Source of the DNA: Lepisosteus oculatus
Lineage: Eukaryota > Chordata > Actinopteri > Semionotiformes > Lepisosteidae
DNA: 64,000 nt
Assembly (NCBI RefSeq): GCF_040954835.1
Contig: NC_090697.1
Span: 17,724,001 to 17,788,000, forward strand
Direction of reading: 5' to 3'
Notes under the pieces: model-generated
The model's database searches: none
What the model saw: the letters and a program-made list of their open reading frames with translations, nothing else
Told to the model about the DNA's origin: nothing
Program-made: the position numbers and the translations under genes
In this document: piece by piece, positions 1 to 13,778 of the stretch
Position numbering within the stretch: the first letter of the stretch is position 1
Layout of the letters: each line of letters starts with the position of its first letter

Positions 1-689
1 TTGGAGGCCCCACTTCCTATCAGTGTGGGAAAACTCTGCAGCCTGACTCACATCTGGGTCACAAGAAGTGCTTTCTCATTTATTTTCTTTTATTACTAAT
101 GAGATGGGCAAGCAAAATGCACACGGTCCACTTAATATGTACGTGCTTCATTGTAAGGGCACGTGTGAGTTGATTAGCCAAATAAGTCCCGAAACTTCCG
201 TGTGTTGTTTTCCTGCTAACTTCCTCCCACTGTATCTTATGAATGAGTCAAAGTGTTTGATTCTGGTGTGCCTGACGGACGGGGGGGGGATGATGTAGGC
301 CCTTTATAAAAAAACAATGACTATCAGCAATTAACTTCTATTTCATGGTACAAGCAAGACGAGAGTTAAAGGTAATTGAAGAACGGAAAAGAGATGAAAT
401 GTCACTAAATGTTAGAAAGTGGGTCCCACATCATGACTACCATTGAAGTCTGAGTATTGTCTACACTGGCTGATGTTCATTGCCCTAAATTCTGTCCTTC
501 CTGAAGAAACTTGGCTTGCTGAAATATTTCTTCATGTATCTTTTGTAAAAAACAAAGAATTTGGATGCTGGCCTATGGTTAGAACATAACTTTAGAAATT
601 AGAACAGGCCGCCTTCCCATTCTATCTCACCTGGCTGTTAGCAGCTAATTGATCTGATGATCTCACCATCTGGGAACTGCATGGTGGTG

Positions 690-1000
690 GAGTGGCTAGC
701 ATGGCTGCTTTGCAGCACTAGGGCACTGGGTTCAATTCTGGATCTGTTGGGTTATCTGTGTGAGGGTTATATGTCTTCCCCATGTTTGTGTGGGTTTTGT
801 CCATAACCCTAACCCTTCCACAGTCCAAAGACCTACTGGTAGGTTAATTGGCATCTGGAAAAATTAGCCCTAGTTTGAATGTCTGTATGTGTCTGCCCTC
901 TAATGGAATGGTATCCCATCCTGGGTGTACCCTGGCTTGCGCCTATTAAATGCCAAAGTTCTGGCTCCCCTGTGACCCTGAATTGAATCACAGCTAGAAA
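690..1000 (+). mobile_element. V-SINE-like element
   Basis: The head GGCACTGGGTTCAATTCTGG (B-box like) leads into CCCCATGTTTGTGTGGGTTT, CACAGTCCAAAGACCTACTG, TTAATTGGCATCTGG and GTGTACCCTGGCTTGCGCC. These are the conserved core and body of vertebrate V-SINE-type elements. It is diverged but nearly full length. Confidence 0.75.
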
Positions 1001-3404
1001 AATAAGAATTTTGTTAATAGTCTCTGACCTTTCGTTTCCACCAGACCACCAGGTCCTAGGACTTTATCTTAACTTCTTCTATTACTTGTAATAAGTCTAC
1101 ATTACAAATGCTTATGTTTTTAACACTGCCGTTTTTCCTTTGGAAAATACCTGAGAGAAATGTACTTTCATCATCTAACATCTAACTATTATTATGACTG
1201 AGACTCTATAGATTGTGCTCAATTTTTTTTTTACCATCCTTTTGTTTCTGTAGTAGAGAAATGAATTTTAGCCTCCATTGCAATATTTCTATTCTCTCTC
1301 AGACTTTTAAATAGCATTGTGTTTTCAGAGTAATTATTTTCATTTTCCAATTCAATCATCTCATAAAGTCCTATTTTCGCCTTATGTTTTTTCGCCTTAT
1401 GTTAATTGATTTATGAAAACATTTGGTGTTTTCATAACTGGTTTCCAGGTTTTGGTTTACATGCTTTTGGCAAGCATTTATTCTATGTTTAAAGCTACTG
1501 GAAACATTGAAATGTCACCATTTATTCTCTACTGTATCCATATCTATCCATTTTCTTCTTTTCTTGAACTTCATCATTCCTTTACAGTGTACTTTCCTGA
1601 AACTGTAAACTTTTGTTTTGAGCTGTTTTGAACCAGTATAGCTTCATAATTTACCTCAAAGCACAGGTCATTTTACATTAAGTTCACAGTTCCCTAATGT
1701 TTCTCTCACCTCTGTTTTCCTTATATTACCTTCTTAGTACTTAAGAGCCTCTTGCATGCTAGTGAAAGAAGATGCATAATCTGATTAACAGAGGCTCATG
1801 GATTCCACATCTCTTCAAACAGTAAGTTTGTAACAGGATTTGTAAGCTGAATTTAAAAAAAAGGTATGTCATTCAACCTGCTCAGCATGTTGTAATATTT
1901 TGTACGATCAAGGCTGAGCTTAAATTATAGTTGACAACAATCTTTTTTTTAAAATAATGATGCAGTATGAAATAATAGGAAAGTTCTTTTCACAAAGTAC
2001 TGTACCAAAGTTTATGTGCTCTTTCACTCTGACTCCTTTCTTCTCACCTTCTCATACATACAAGTACACATGCACGTTCAATAGCTCACCTGACACAAAC
2101 AGAGTTTTCATTGTGCAGAAGACATGAAAAGAGACATTTCAGGACACTGTAAGGGTGCATTGGCACTCTACCATGAGAAAGTTAGAAATCAGTTCTTCAG
2201 CATAAATGTACAGCTGTGTGTTGATATGTAAAGGTAAATGAGAACCCCTTTATTGTAGTCAAGAATAGTTTTTAAAAATCTCAGTATTTGGTGTGGAGAT
2301 GGATTTCCCCAGTCAGCAGGTGCTTCCTTGAGCATTTCCACTTATTTGTCTGCTTTCCCATATGAATAAGGAACTGTGGATATTAGCCAAAGTTTCTGGA
2401 GTCCAAGTCTTTGAGCATCGCTATGAGAATGGCTTTATGCAGTATTTTTGTCATGTAATGCTCCTCTGTAAGGTTTTCAGGTCATGGCTTTCTCTTAACA
2501 ATTGTGATCTGTTATTTTCTATTGAAATAATTGCCAAAAATTTGAACTGTAGTAGGATAATGCATAATTTAAACTGCTAAGACTTTTCTTGGTGAATGTT
2601 AAGATATGTTGACTTTCAAGTTCCATTGACTCAGCTTTCTCTCACAAGCAGACATCTGGAGTGGACAGTGACTATGTTTCATCCGAAAAGTGTTAGACTC
2701 TTTAAAAAAATCAGCAGCTGCCTTAAGCTCAGGTTCAAAACACAATTGTTTTCCATATGGATGTCTGTAGCGAAAGACTGCTTAATTCCACTTACACAGT
2801 GCAGGCTCAGTTAATTAGTGGAGTGTGAGGAGGCAGGCCTGAGGAGGTATAAGATATGCAAAGAAATGAAATTCTGTGAAAGAGAGAATTGCCACTTAAG
2901 GAGAATGATGAGTTTTGGTAGTGGATATTGGTGGTGAGTTACTGTCTCGGGTACTCAAGGAAAAGCCGCTGCTGAAATACTTACTGTCCTCTTCAGCAAT
3001 GAAGATGTAGTTCATCCTCTATTTAAGAAGCCAACACAATCAGGGTACCATCCATGCAGGTGCAAGGTTCAGGCAAAATCCATTCAATTTGTAGTTCTTG
3101 TGTGGTCATTTTATTCACTTTTTATTGATGCCTGGTTGATGATTACTTGCAGAACTCAATAATCTGAAATCCCTTTGTGTGTAAACTGCATAAATACAGT
3201 AATCTACCAATTACTTACTCAGATACTTGAAACTATTGTGAGTATTTCTATTGAGCTATTCAATTTGGTACATTAAGTAGACACCACTCTGTAGGAGTGG
3301 ATTTTAGGCTCTTGCCTTGGTTTTAAAAGTAAATGGTTTTAATGGGCAATCCAAAGCAAGTGTACTTCAATAATGATATGGTGGTTTTTGAAAATGGTTG
3401 CCAG

Positions 3405-3545
3405 AGTATCTGGATTCAACACTACAGCTGAGCAGCTTGTTCCATACTCCCACTACCCTTTTGGATAAATAAGTGCCTCCTGTTCTTGGTTTTAAATGCA
3501 TTTCCAAGGAAGGAAAGGGCACCCAGGGTCTCCTATTTACTAGAA
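3405..3545 (+). mobile_element. interspersed repeat fragment (related to 43590 copy)
   Basis: CAGCTTGTTCCATACTCCCA, TAAGTGCCTCCTGTTCTTGG and TTTTAAATGCATTTCC match a widespread fish repeat whose consensus reads roughly 'ttgttccagactcccacaac ... aaagaagtg'. A related fragment is at 43590. Confidence 0.5.
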
Positions 3546-4889
3546 ATAGAGTTTTAACTATCTAAATCCATGGTGCCACAACTGCACAGTGACTCCAGCA
3601 GACCATTTACACTGAATGGGAAGACTTCTGGGCCTCCTGTTGACAGCACTTCAAGTCCACAAGCACTGAGAAGCCAACAACAAGTGTGGATGTGAAGCAG
3701 GCCGTGGTTACCCTGGCAGGCTCGAGTGTATCCAAATCTGGTTACGCTCAACTGCACCTGTCGGTCTAGTGTAGTCTAGTGCTAGCGCAGCCTCTAAACA
3801 TTAATGAGGGTAAATTAAAAGGGTAAATCTCTGCTACAAACGACCACCTTTACTGATTTAGCCACTCATAAATCTGCACCTTAATAATAGTATTTTTACA
3901 AAAAACTTCTACTGACCTAAGAGACTTAAACTAAAAGTAGTTTTCTGAAAAGTGTTGTGTTTCATTCAGCATTCTTACTGACGTTTGCAAAACCCAGCAT
4001 TATTCTACTGTATGAATTTTATGGTAAATACTGAATAAACACTTTCACGTTTCTGCCTAATTTTATCAATTAAAAACTGATTGTAGGAGAATGTTAATGT
4101 TGTCCTTGGGGGATACATTGGAACCTACTGTACATCTGATTTATAGCCATGTTAGCATAAGGCAGTCTTTAGATTAAAAATTTATGAATGTGTAAACTGA
4201 TATGGACTAAATTTGAAAATGAAAGATTATTGTTTCTTTCATGTTATTTATGAAGGTTATTACATATATGCATTTTGGATTTAACTTGACCTAAAACAGA
4301 ACATTTATGAAACAGTGTTACAGTTTTACTTTATAGTGTATAAGTCTATTATTCAAAATCCTGATACTGCTGTCATGCTTCAGTCTGTTCAACTTGGCCC
4401 CAGATACTGTTAAAATAAGCCAGCTGCAATCAATGTTATTATGAAGTGTTTTGTCAGCTGTTTGGCTCTGCTGCCAGTTGGCACATGATCGATAGAAGTG
4501 ACACCAATTATTTGTGTCATGTCCCCTCTGGAAGAGGTAGATAGATGAAATCTTGTTGAAAAACCATTCATCAGCTCCCTCCGATGGGGCTCTGAGCTCA
4601 TGGCTTTGAAATGGTATTGAATAAGAATGGTATCTCACTTCACAGTTTGTTATACAGTCATCCCCACATTTAAAACATTTAAAACACTCAAATGTATTTT
4701 TAAAAATAGCTAATTGACTACAAACTATTGAATCATAATCGATAATGACACTTATAAAATTCTGATCCTAGTAAACTTTACTCCTGTAACACCATTAACA
4801 GCAAAATATGTTTCAAGCAGCAATTTCACTGTGGTTATTGCTATTTAATCCATGCAATGCTTCAGTTACAGCTTGACATTGTTATAGAA

Positions 4890-5080
4890 GGTTAAGTTTA
4901 TTGTCATACTGTTTGTACCTGAATACAATGAAATGTTTACATGTATGTTTTTCTCGCATGACAGATGACATAACAGATGACATTACGATTCTCGGAGACA
5001 GGAAGAGGGTAGCAGCAAAAATTGTAACCAGCATTTTGAGAGCAGATTACACATAACACGACAGAAAGTAAAATCTCTGA
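4890..5080. mobile_element. retroelement 3'-end-like fragment
   Basis: AAGTTTATTGTCATACTG then GAATACAATGAAATGTTTAC resembles the 'tttattgtcat...acaatgaaat' end of common fish retroelements. The orientation is uncertain. Confidence 0.35.
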
Positions 5081-8000
5081 GAAGCGGCACTCAAGACATC
5101 GCAGCATGTTCTACCCGTGTTGATGTGGGGTATTTTCTGAGTGCTCTGATATCCTTTCACCTCCCAAAGACACGCAGGCTACATTGATTGGTATTTATGA
5201 TCTCTCTATATCTTCTTGTGTGAGTGTAATGTACTGTATGTGGTGTACGTGTATGCATATATGCCTGGTGACAGACTGCTTTCCCACCACAGCATCATCT
5301 TGCCTTTTGGGACAAACTTCTGCGATAGGCTCAAGGTTACCTCAAACAGTTAGTAGGAATAAGCGGCTGTCTGAAAACAGATGCTCTTCTACAATGTACA
5401 AAACCACCTAAATACATTTAAACTCTAGCTTCTTTTAAAGGCCCATGTGTCACTCTCAGGCATTGAATCCAATATGTTTAAATACAAACAAATAAGCAAG
5501 AGACATAAAATAATTATGAATAGATTCTAGAGTCTATGGATTCTTCATCTTAACAATTACTGTACATTGACCTCCATAGTTACAGGATGAAAATCCCTCA
5601 CATGCAGATTTTAATAAAAGGGCTTTAAGCCTGTATCAGAACATTGCTGGAGTGAAAAAAATATATATGGCGTGTCACACTAGAATAAGTCAATTTTACA
5701 ATGGAAAATGTGCAATAATGTAATTTCCACTTTTAAATGCACCACTAGGTAATTGTCATTGCTCCAGAAGGTCCTAAGGATCTGTCCTGGTTCAATGAAG
5801 CAGTCAAACTGTTGAAATATAGCAACTCAGATAGGAAAACAAAATGCAGCTTCAGGTCTTGGAATAACTGGGAATTGGCTCTAACTAGAATGTTTCAAGT
5901 TGATATATGATGCTAGGGCTATTATTAATGGTTTGCTGATTTTTACCTTTAAAATTTTGGGTTGCATTATTTATTATGTCATCACACTGTAGGTATGATC
6001 TATGAAAGGTACAATAATCTTTGCTGTTACCACAACTCATTTACCTGGAAAGGATTTAATTAAAATTTTGTTTTTATAAAAGTCAATGTTCATTGTGATG
6101 TGGACACCCAGTTTCACCAAAGGAAAGAAAAATGAAGGAGTACAGTATCACACCAAGTATTAAAAAAAAAAGAATTTTAAACAGATCCCATTTAAAGAAT
6201 GCCAAAATATTGTGACCCACATCTCAGAATGAACAGAATCATCCAACAGTCTTCTCCTTCTGGTTTAGATTTAGCCATTTACACTAGAGCTGAAAATGTA
6301 TTTATTTTTTAATCCCTTTAAATAGCCTGACATTCAGAGCAGTACTCACTGACAGTTGTCCACAGCTAGAAAGCATGAATGTTCCATTAATAAAAAACTC
6401 TTCACATATGTTGACTATCTTAATTTTGTATTTAGCAGGTGGGTTGACTGTATTTGTACTGGGTTTGAATCCAGCCCTGAATTAATACTTGTTAAATGCT
6501 AGTGGTAGAAATTTAAAACAGCAAAAGATGAGCCATGGAACTTACATTGAAAGCTTCCTTAAATCCCTCATCAGTTTTGATGAGTCAGTTGTAACTTCGC
6601 ATGTTATGTAGAGTATCTTAATAATTCATTCAGTCTTTAAAGTTAAATGTCATAAATCACAAAATAACCCTAGATGGCTTTTTACCAATAAGTAAAAATG
6701 TTCAGTATTCATGTTCAGTACTTATGTTCAGTATTTTTTACTAGATGGGATAGCTTTCCTGGTTTATATTTTATCTGAAGTGTCATAACATTGATTCCCT
6801 ACAAAAATAATCAAATTTAAGATGATCAATATTATGTCAAATGCAGGCATGTCTGGGTTATTATAATAAGAAAGTTCACTTCCTACTTCCTTGTTATTAT
6901 TAGAAGTAGCTTCTTCCTGTAGCATCTACATTACAGCCCCTAAAGAAAGCCAGAGGGCTTGAACTTCGCTATATAAATCATTTATAGTTTTGCATTGTCA
7001 AGGCTGAAACGTCTGCACCCAGAATGCTGAGGTGGGCTGAAATAGCTGTGACCTGATGAGATAATCACGTTACTTCTCCTTGTTCCTAATCTGCGGCCAC
7101 TAAAAGAAAATCACCTTACAGATGCACGCTGACAGCCTTGCCAGCCCTCATAGGCAGCAGCAATGTAAGGAAACAGTGGAAGAAATGGCTCTTAGTTCAC
7201 TAGATTACATGATAAATACATGCATCTATATACTGTATATACTGTACACGACATCGGGAAAGCTCCTAGTTTATGCGGGTTTTAAAATTTGTAGCATTTA
7301 AAGGAATATTTAAAAACTATGAATTAATATACATACAGTAGTGTGTCTTTCGCACAGGACAAAGTTTACTGCATAGCCTCCACAGAGTGTGACCATTAAA
7401 TGGACCAAATGAATATCACAAGAAAGACAAAATTATTGGACGCGTTCCTTGACCGTAACCCCTTATGTATCTCATATCAACCTGTAGTAGGATATTATAA
7501 ACTAAAAAAACTGGTTAATTACTTTAGCAATATCACATGGCAGGGTCTGTGATTCTTAGGGCTCTGACAAGGTTCTATGTGTTGGAAAGTATAAATCCAA
7601 TTGCTTTAAATCACTCAAGAAGTGGCAGTTTCTCGCAACAACATTCTCTGAAGTTTCATATATTTGCAATGAAGTAATTTTAAAGGACATGTTAAAAAAG
7701 GCTGGGTAGCCATGATGTTGGATAAAACTCCCACTAGAGTATGAAAAGACACCAAACTGTTTTTTATACATTTGCAGCCTCTGGTTCCTGGACAGTACAT
7801 TACTAAGGCTCCCGTCCTGTTGATTCATATTCAAGGCATTAGATGAGGATGTTAACTAGCAAAATTTAATTTAATTTATCTTCCACCACTAAGGAGTTTT
7901 GCATATTTACTGTATGCCTCTAACAGGCTGTATTTCTGTTCAAAAAACATTACTGTGGTACTAGTGATGTAGTTTGACATCTTCATTTGCTTCAGGGTAA

Positions 8001-8274
8001 CCGTGCCATTCACTTGTATCCTGTCTATCAGGAGCCTTGCTTAATACTATTTTACAAAAACAAGGCCTGAGACTGACATTCGAGTATTATTTGTTTTTTT
8101 ATTAACAAAATACAGAGTGTATTGTTTTTAAAGACCATACTTTTATTGGTCTGTATCTGGCCTGAGAAATCCTCTGAGTTAAATAATGAGAAATATGAGA
8201 CCAAATACCTACCAATCCCCAACATTAGAGGTGATACCTAATTCCATTTTAAAAATTGCTTTATCCAATATACT

Positions 8275-8545
8275 ATAGGGTCAGAATACACACTGAATGG
8301 GATGCCAATTCATTGTGGGACAGACACACAGACACAGATGCACACATTCACATAAGGGCCAGTTTTCCCAGCAGCCAATTGACCTACCAGTATGTTTTTG
8401 GGCTGTGAGAGGATACTGGAGCACCTAAAGGAAACCTATGTGATCACAGTGAAAACACAGACAGCACCTCAGGTCTGGAATTAAACCCAGGGCCCCAGCA
8501 CTCCCAGCAGAATTCCAACTGCCACTCTAAAGTGTCACCCGTATT
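8275..8545 (-). mobile_element. V-SINE-like element
   Basis: This is the reverse-strand copy of the same family. It contains CAATTGACCTACCAGTATGT, GGATACTGGAGCACC and a B-box-like region near 8480-8500 (GAATTAAACCCAGGG read in reverse). It is diverged. Confidence 0.7.
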
Positions 8546-8734
8546 TGGACTAATATTCATTATCTACTATTTTTTAAAAACAGTCTCATTATTTTTAAAA
8601 GACAGCAAGTAAAGAAATGCAAATTATAAATACATTGTGCATATACATCCTTACCATTTTCACCATAAGAACAAATATAACAAAATCATTTGCTTGAAAA
8701 AACATACTGTAGCTTGTTCTCTATCCATGTCTTT

Positions 8735-8873
8735 TCAGATTACTGATGTCATAGCTTCACAATCAAAGTCAAGGCTGGACACTTCAATGAAGCTGTCGTC
8801 CTCAGCTGGCTCTGGGGATTTGGGCATTCTACACAGCCTGGTCATAACCAGTCCTGCTACAAACTCATCATGC
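8735..8873 (-). CDS. possible terminal exon of an unidentified gene
   Basis: On the minus strand an open frame ending at the TGA 8737-8735 reads GLVMTRLCRMPKSPEPAEDD, then SFIEVSSLDFDCEAMTSVI. The acidic/hydrophobic C-terminus and higher GC than its flanks look like coding sequence. A possible acceptor (ACCATTTAG) sits at 8874-8882 but has a weak pyrimidine tract. No preceding exon was found, and I do not recognise the protein. It may be a real last exon, a processed remnant or chance. Confidence 0.25.
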
Positions 8874-11689
8874 CTAAATGGTTAAGACCTGCATTCGGAG
8901 CTCTGAGCTGTTACACCAGCAGGTGTCACTACTGAAAAGGAAAACCTTACAGAGGTTATCCAAATGGGAAATGTTCTTTAAATTAACAGCTTTTTTACAT
9001 TACATTTACACTTGATTTTGACTAACATTTGCACACTACTGTTTTGTCTTAACTTTTTTCTCTAAATATGAGCCTTTGATATTATTTTGCTATGTCTAAC
9101 TAAGCTCTTGACCATGCACATTCCCACACAGAATACAACATGTGCTGGCCTGTATGGAATACGGATATTACCTGTTCTCAGGCTTGGCTAGTATTTCTTC
9201 GAAAGATTTTACTTTTTTCTGAAAGACAATAAAACTGATTTCCTTTTCAATATGGATATTCTAACTAATTTCTTTCAAATCCCAATGTCATGCAGAGTAC
9301 TCTTAATACTTGCAGACACTCCAAATACAGTCAATGGTGCTTCAAGGTGATTCTGCTGCCGAACAGTTTAGATGTACAGTACTTTGCATCTGAACTTGAC
9401 ACATTTTTTTAATCGTGGTTCAGCAAACCTTGTGTCTTATGGGATGCAATAATGGACTGTATTAGGAGGACTGCTATGCAATTCACCTCTAAAAACAGCA
9501 CTGTTACCACCTTGTAGGCTGGACCTGGTCAATACCAGGATGCAAGACCCTGGTTGTAGTCTGTTCCTAAAATCCTTAAATCCTAAATCCTAAAATTCTT
9601 CAGCAATCTGCCGACTGGTGGAAAGGCACACTGAAATTGGAACAACGTGATGTTTGGACTCACGTACTTTTTCTTAATGTTGCCTTTTTTCACCAGGGCT
9701 TCACTTTGCCCCAGTCGTCCGATTAGGGAATTCACACAAATGACAGGTTGACATCCTGAGCGAATCTTTGCATGTTCTAAAATGTTTTATCACACAACAA
9801 TTGCCCAGGAACCTTAATCGTCATTCTTCTTTCTGAAATGACTGCATATGGGGCTCCCTGGAGCACAGCGCTTCAAAAGATTGTTGCATTTTTACTGGAT
9901 CGTTATGTTGTTTATGGCTGGGGCAGAGGGGTTTTGCAGAGGGTATCAGAGACAGTGGGAAGGGTGCCTAATAGAAAATGCAATTGTCAATTCCCAAAAT
10001 TCATTTTTATTACCTCATACTGGAAACAAATAAAACCATTATGTTAAAAGATACAAGTAAAGCCGAATTCTACAGATGCAGTCAACACATACAGTACATG
10101 CACATTGTACAGTATAATATGGAATGTTTCTCATGTGACATTTTAGATCATTGACAGATAAGCTAACGCTGAGTAACATGGATTAACAGCACATTAGCCT
10201 AATTACTTAAAACAGTGCCTTTAAAATTAAAAATCTAAATATGTACTGTAACTGTGACAAATGAAAGCTTTATACAGTACTGAAGCGACACTACCCTCAT
10301 TTCCATTTTTTTAGTCAGGATAATACATTACGATTATTATAATTAAAATATGCCCTCTATAATATACAGTATTTGATGTTTACAGCCTGGTCTGCACTGT
10401 GAGCACCGTGAGTCCCCTGTGTGTGTAGAACTCCCTGCCTTCATAATTAGCACACATACAGCAGACACACAGTGCCTGTGATGCCGTAATACACTGTACT
10501 GTAAGTACAGTCCTACTGCTGACGCTGCACTGCAGCCTGGGTCCTGAGGCCTTTAAACCCCAGCTCTAGATTGAGTGTGATGTAAGGGCATCTCAATCCC
10601 ATCACCTTGCTAAAGATATTTCTTTTCCATCTGAAGCCAGAGGGATTAGGAGAGCTATGTGCTGCTCTGATTGGCCAGGTTTCAATGTCCTGCCTGGGGC
10701 AATTAAGCCTACCATGTGAAAAGTCTAGCATCGTCTGTGAGAGAAAATTATGATTCAAGGAATTTTACAGGATCTACTGTAGGTGTTAATTGCTCTAAAA
10801 ACTAATACTGTAAAATACATACAGTACAATATACTGTATTTTTCTTCCTTTTATCATTAGTACATCCAGTCCTAATATCAAAGTCATGTAACAGGAAGAT
10901 ATCCAGGAACCTGTGCTTCTTCTGCAAGAATGTTATACTTCTTGTAACAAATTGACTGGCAAAATTGACGGCTTAATGACATTTGTGTTGCCTCTCTAGA
11001 TCCATGAGAACAATAATTTGCCTCTATCAGATTAGCATGCTGATTTATGCATATTTGTTTTAATTGATCAGTCTTCCCACTACCGATTTAAGACTACACT
11101 ACCATTTTATAATGGTTCAGTCAGTGTTGCCTACAGTACATTGTATGTGTTACAGTCAAAAGCTTTGTTAAAGATAGCTTTAAAATATTTGCTTTGCAGT
11201 TGCATAAATCTTGTTTTAGGTATGTTACTAAATTGGAAATCAAGTTAACTTTTTCAGAGAATGCTTTATGATGGTACCGTATACTTTTAATTGGTCCAAG
11301 TCTTCATTACTGCCATTAATCTTTGCGGTGGAGAATGTTGGCATCTGACTGTGCACCTGATTGAACACTTCTGTTCACACCTGACTGGTGTGAGGTTTAC
11401 TCTTTCACACACACTCAAGGAAAACAGTTTTTATATGTTAACCAGGTACACAGCTGACTTGAACAGCTGACTTTTCTAAATCATTTACACTTTGCATTTC
11501 CACAGCAAAAAAAAAATTTTATTTTTTAATAAATAATTATAAATAATAAATAATAAAATAATTTTAAATTCTGTGATTCTCCATTTGTCCTTCTTAGGTT
11601 TTAGCAGAGATTGCATTCAAGACTTTCTTCATTCATATGGAAAGGAAAGCAATCAGGAATTATTCAATTCAATACATAATATACACAAA

Positions 11690-11780
11690 CAACATACTCA
11701 CTATAAGATCTTGTTACTGACTTTCAAGGCTCTAAGTAATCTGGTTCCATCATACACCTCTGAACTCCTCCATGTTTGAA
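11690..11780 (+). mobile_element. L2-type LINE fragment (RT C-terminal part)
   Basis: The translation HYKILLLTFKALSNLVPSYT followed by SELLHV matches the conserved 'FKILLLTYKALHNLAPSYLSDLL' end of fish L2 reverse transcriptases. An AT-rich simple sequence lies just before it (11508-11570). Confidence 0.65.
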
Positions 11781-12144
11781 TTGACCATACTGTAGGTTGC
11801 TTAGTTCTGGAAAAAAGTATTTTCCGCTTCGCTCTGAATAGAGATATTCCTTGTTTACAGTTATTTATCATTGCTGAATGATGATTCTAATAAAAGCCTC
11901 TCACAGCAGCAGAAACAGATTAGCCTGGCTTTGTCTGCCTGCAATTGCCAGGAGTCTTTTAGTGGTGTTAATATAGTCAAAGTTCCATTCCATGTAGTTC
12001 CATTGTAGCTGTTTGACTGTACAAATGCCCTGCAGATCCACAATTAGAAGAGACTGAGAAAGGAGTTTACCCACTAACTTCCACTAATGGGAATGGGCGA
12101 GAGGTGTTTCATGTTCCGTGGATTTTATTTTTGTATTGCATTTT

Positions 12145-12240
12145 ATTGTGTTCTCACCTTGTGCCCATTTCTAGCCAGCCTTGACTCCATTTCCCCCTGA
12201 GACCCTGTATTAAATAAAGTTAGAAAATAGATTGATGTAT
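12145..12240 (+). mobile_element. V-SINE-like 3' fragment
   Basis: CTTGTGCCCATT, GACCCTGTATTAAATAAAG and GTTAGAAAATAGATTGATG match the 3' end of the same SINE family (normally ending GAAAATGGATGGATG). Only the tail is present. Confidence 0.5.
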
Positions 12241-13317
12241 TATATTGAGTTTGGGAAAATGAAAAAAAAAATACTCTCATACACATTTCCTTCCTCAGGA
12301 CTAGTTTTTGCTGTAATGTTATTATTCACCAATTGCTGAGTCGTGGCTTGCCAATTCCTTTCCATGTTGGTGTTGAATCATTACCTGTTTGTTGGTGTCC
12401 TTCAGTAGTCCCTTCTGTTTATGTACAGTACTTCCTTTTTGTCGATCATGCTCTTTTTCTGAATTCCTATTGTACATATCCAAGTGATTATCACCTTTTA
12501 CCTTTGAGTTACACAGCTCCTCGCTCTTTTTCATGCTAGTGACATGAATATCTCTCCTGGGGTGAGAATTAGATTACTAATCTTTTCATCCTGTTACCAT
12601 TCAGTGTCAGTGTGCTTTGGTCCTCATATTTATCTATGTCATATTTACACTGTCTGAAGACAAGATGAGGTGAATCTCTTTATATGTTTTTAACTGCTAC
12701 GTCGGGTCCTTTAAGGTCTTTGATTGAATTTTAAGGTTGTTGAATTAATTCCTTTCCACTGCTGCATTTACCACAGTTCTGAAATACATTTTTTTCAAGA
12801 ATTTTCACTTAGAAATAACATGTGGTTTGAGAGTGTAGAAATTGTTTTGTTTATTTTTTTTGCAAAACACAAACCACATTATTTTAATTTGGGATTTAAG
12901 TGATTTACCCTTGTTTCTTCAAAACTTATACAAGGGATGCTATCATATTTCCACTCTTGTACAAAAAAAACTATAAACCAATTATATAATTCATTTCATT
13001 CTATTGAGTCATCTTAATTTAATTTTAAGCTGTTTTCTTAACACATTAATGTGTGCTGTTTCCCATAATGAACACTTGTTACTTAAATAAATGCTACACA
13101 TTTTGAAAACAAAATTATATGTACAGTATATAGCTATGTTATATTTAAATATATTACTCAGAAAACTAAGAGAATGACGTGAGCCCCAGAGGAAATAAAA
13201 CAATTGGCTGTTTTATATAACAGGCTGAAGATTCTACATAAAATACATTATAAACAGGATAGATTTTTGATCATTATCAAAATAAATCCCAATGACTAAA
13301 CTCATGGGTGATGAATT

Positions 13318-13590
13318 GCTTAGCATTGCTGTTTCACAGTGCTGGGGCTCTGGGTTCAATTCCTGGGGTGCTGTCTGCGTGGAGTTTTCCCCCCATGTTT
13401 GCATGGGTTTCTTCCCACCATCCTAAGACATGCCTTTAAGTTAATTGGCCCTGGTGTGAATGTGTATGTGTTTATGTCTGCTACTGTATGTCACCAGCCC
13501 TACTATGGACTGGCGCCCTGTCTATGCCTGTTGCTTGTTGGGATAGCCTCCAGCTCTTCTGCAACCCTGTGAAACTTTGAATCACAGACC
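13318..13590 (+). mobile_element. V-SINE-like element
   Basis: GCTCTGGGTTCAATTCCTGG, CCATGTTTGCATGGGTTTCT, AGTTAATTGGCCCTGG, ACTGGCGCCCTGTC and GCTTGTTGGGATAGCCTCCA appear in family order. It is one of the better preserved copies. The open frame through it is a by-product of the repeat. Confidence 0.8.
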
Positions 13591-13689
13591 ATGTACAGTA
13601 TACAGTGTAATTCGAAGATGTTTCTAATTTGCAGAGTTAAAAAAAATCAGAATACTGAATCTGAATATTTCAAGCAGAGTATGGATAAT

Positions 13690-13778
13690 TTATCAATCAT
13701 GCATTCATAAAACCATTAAGCCATTTAATCCTGTTATGGTTGTGGCAATCTAGAACCTATCCCGGAAGCATAAAGACA
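13690..13778 (-). mobile_element. V-SINE-like 3' fragment
   Basis: A short reverse-strand tail of the same family is seen as CCATTTAATCCTGTTATGG through GAACCTATCCCGG. It lies about 100 bases from the forward copy ending near 13590, in opposite orientation. Confidence 0.4.

Larger units (their letters stand above)
1..8734. other. intergenic, left part
   Basis: No supported gene. The region contains the V-SINE at 690, retroelement fragments at 3405 and 4890 and the reverse V-SINE at 8275. A poly-G run sits at 281-288. The stretch 6880-7165 is more GC-balanced and unassigned (see findings). The short ORFs look random. Confidence 0.6.

Noticed and set aside
13339..13572. 77-codon plus-strand ORF
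   Set aside because: Lies entirely in a V-SINE copy.
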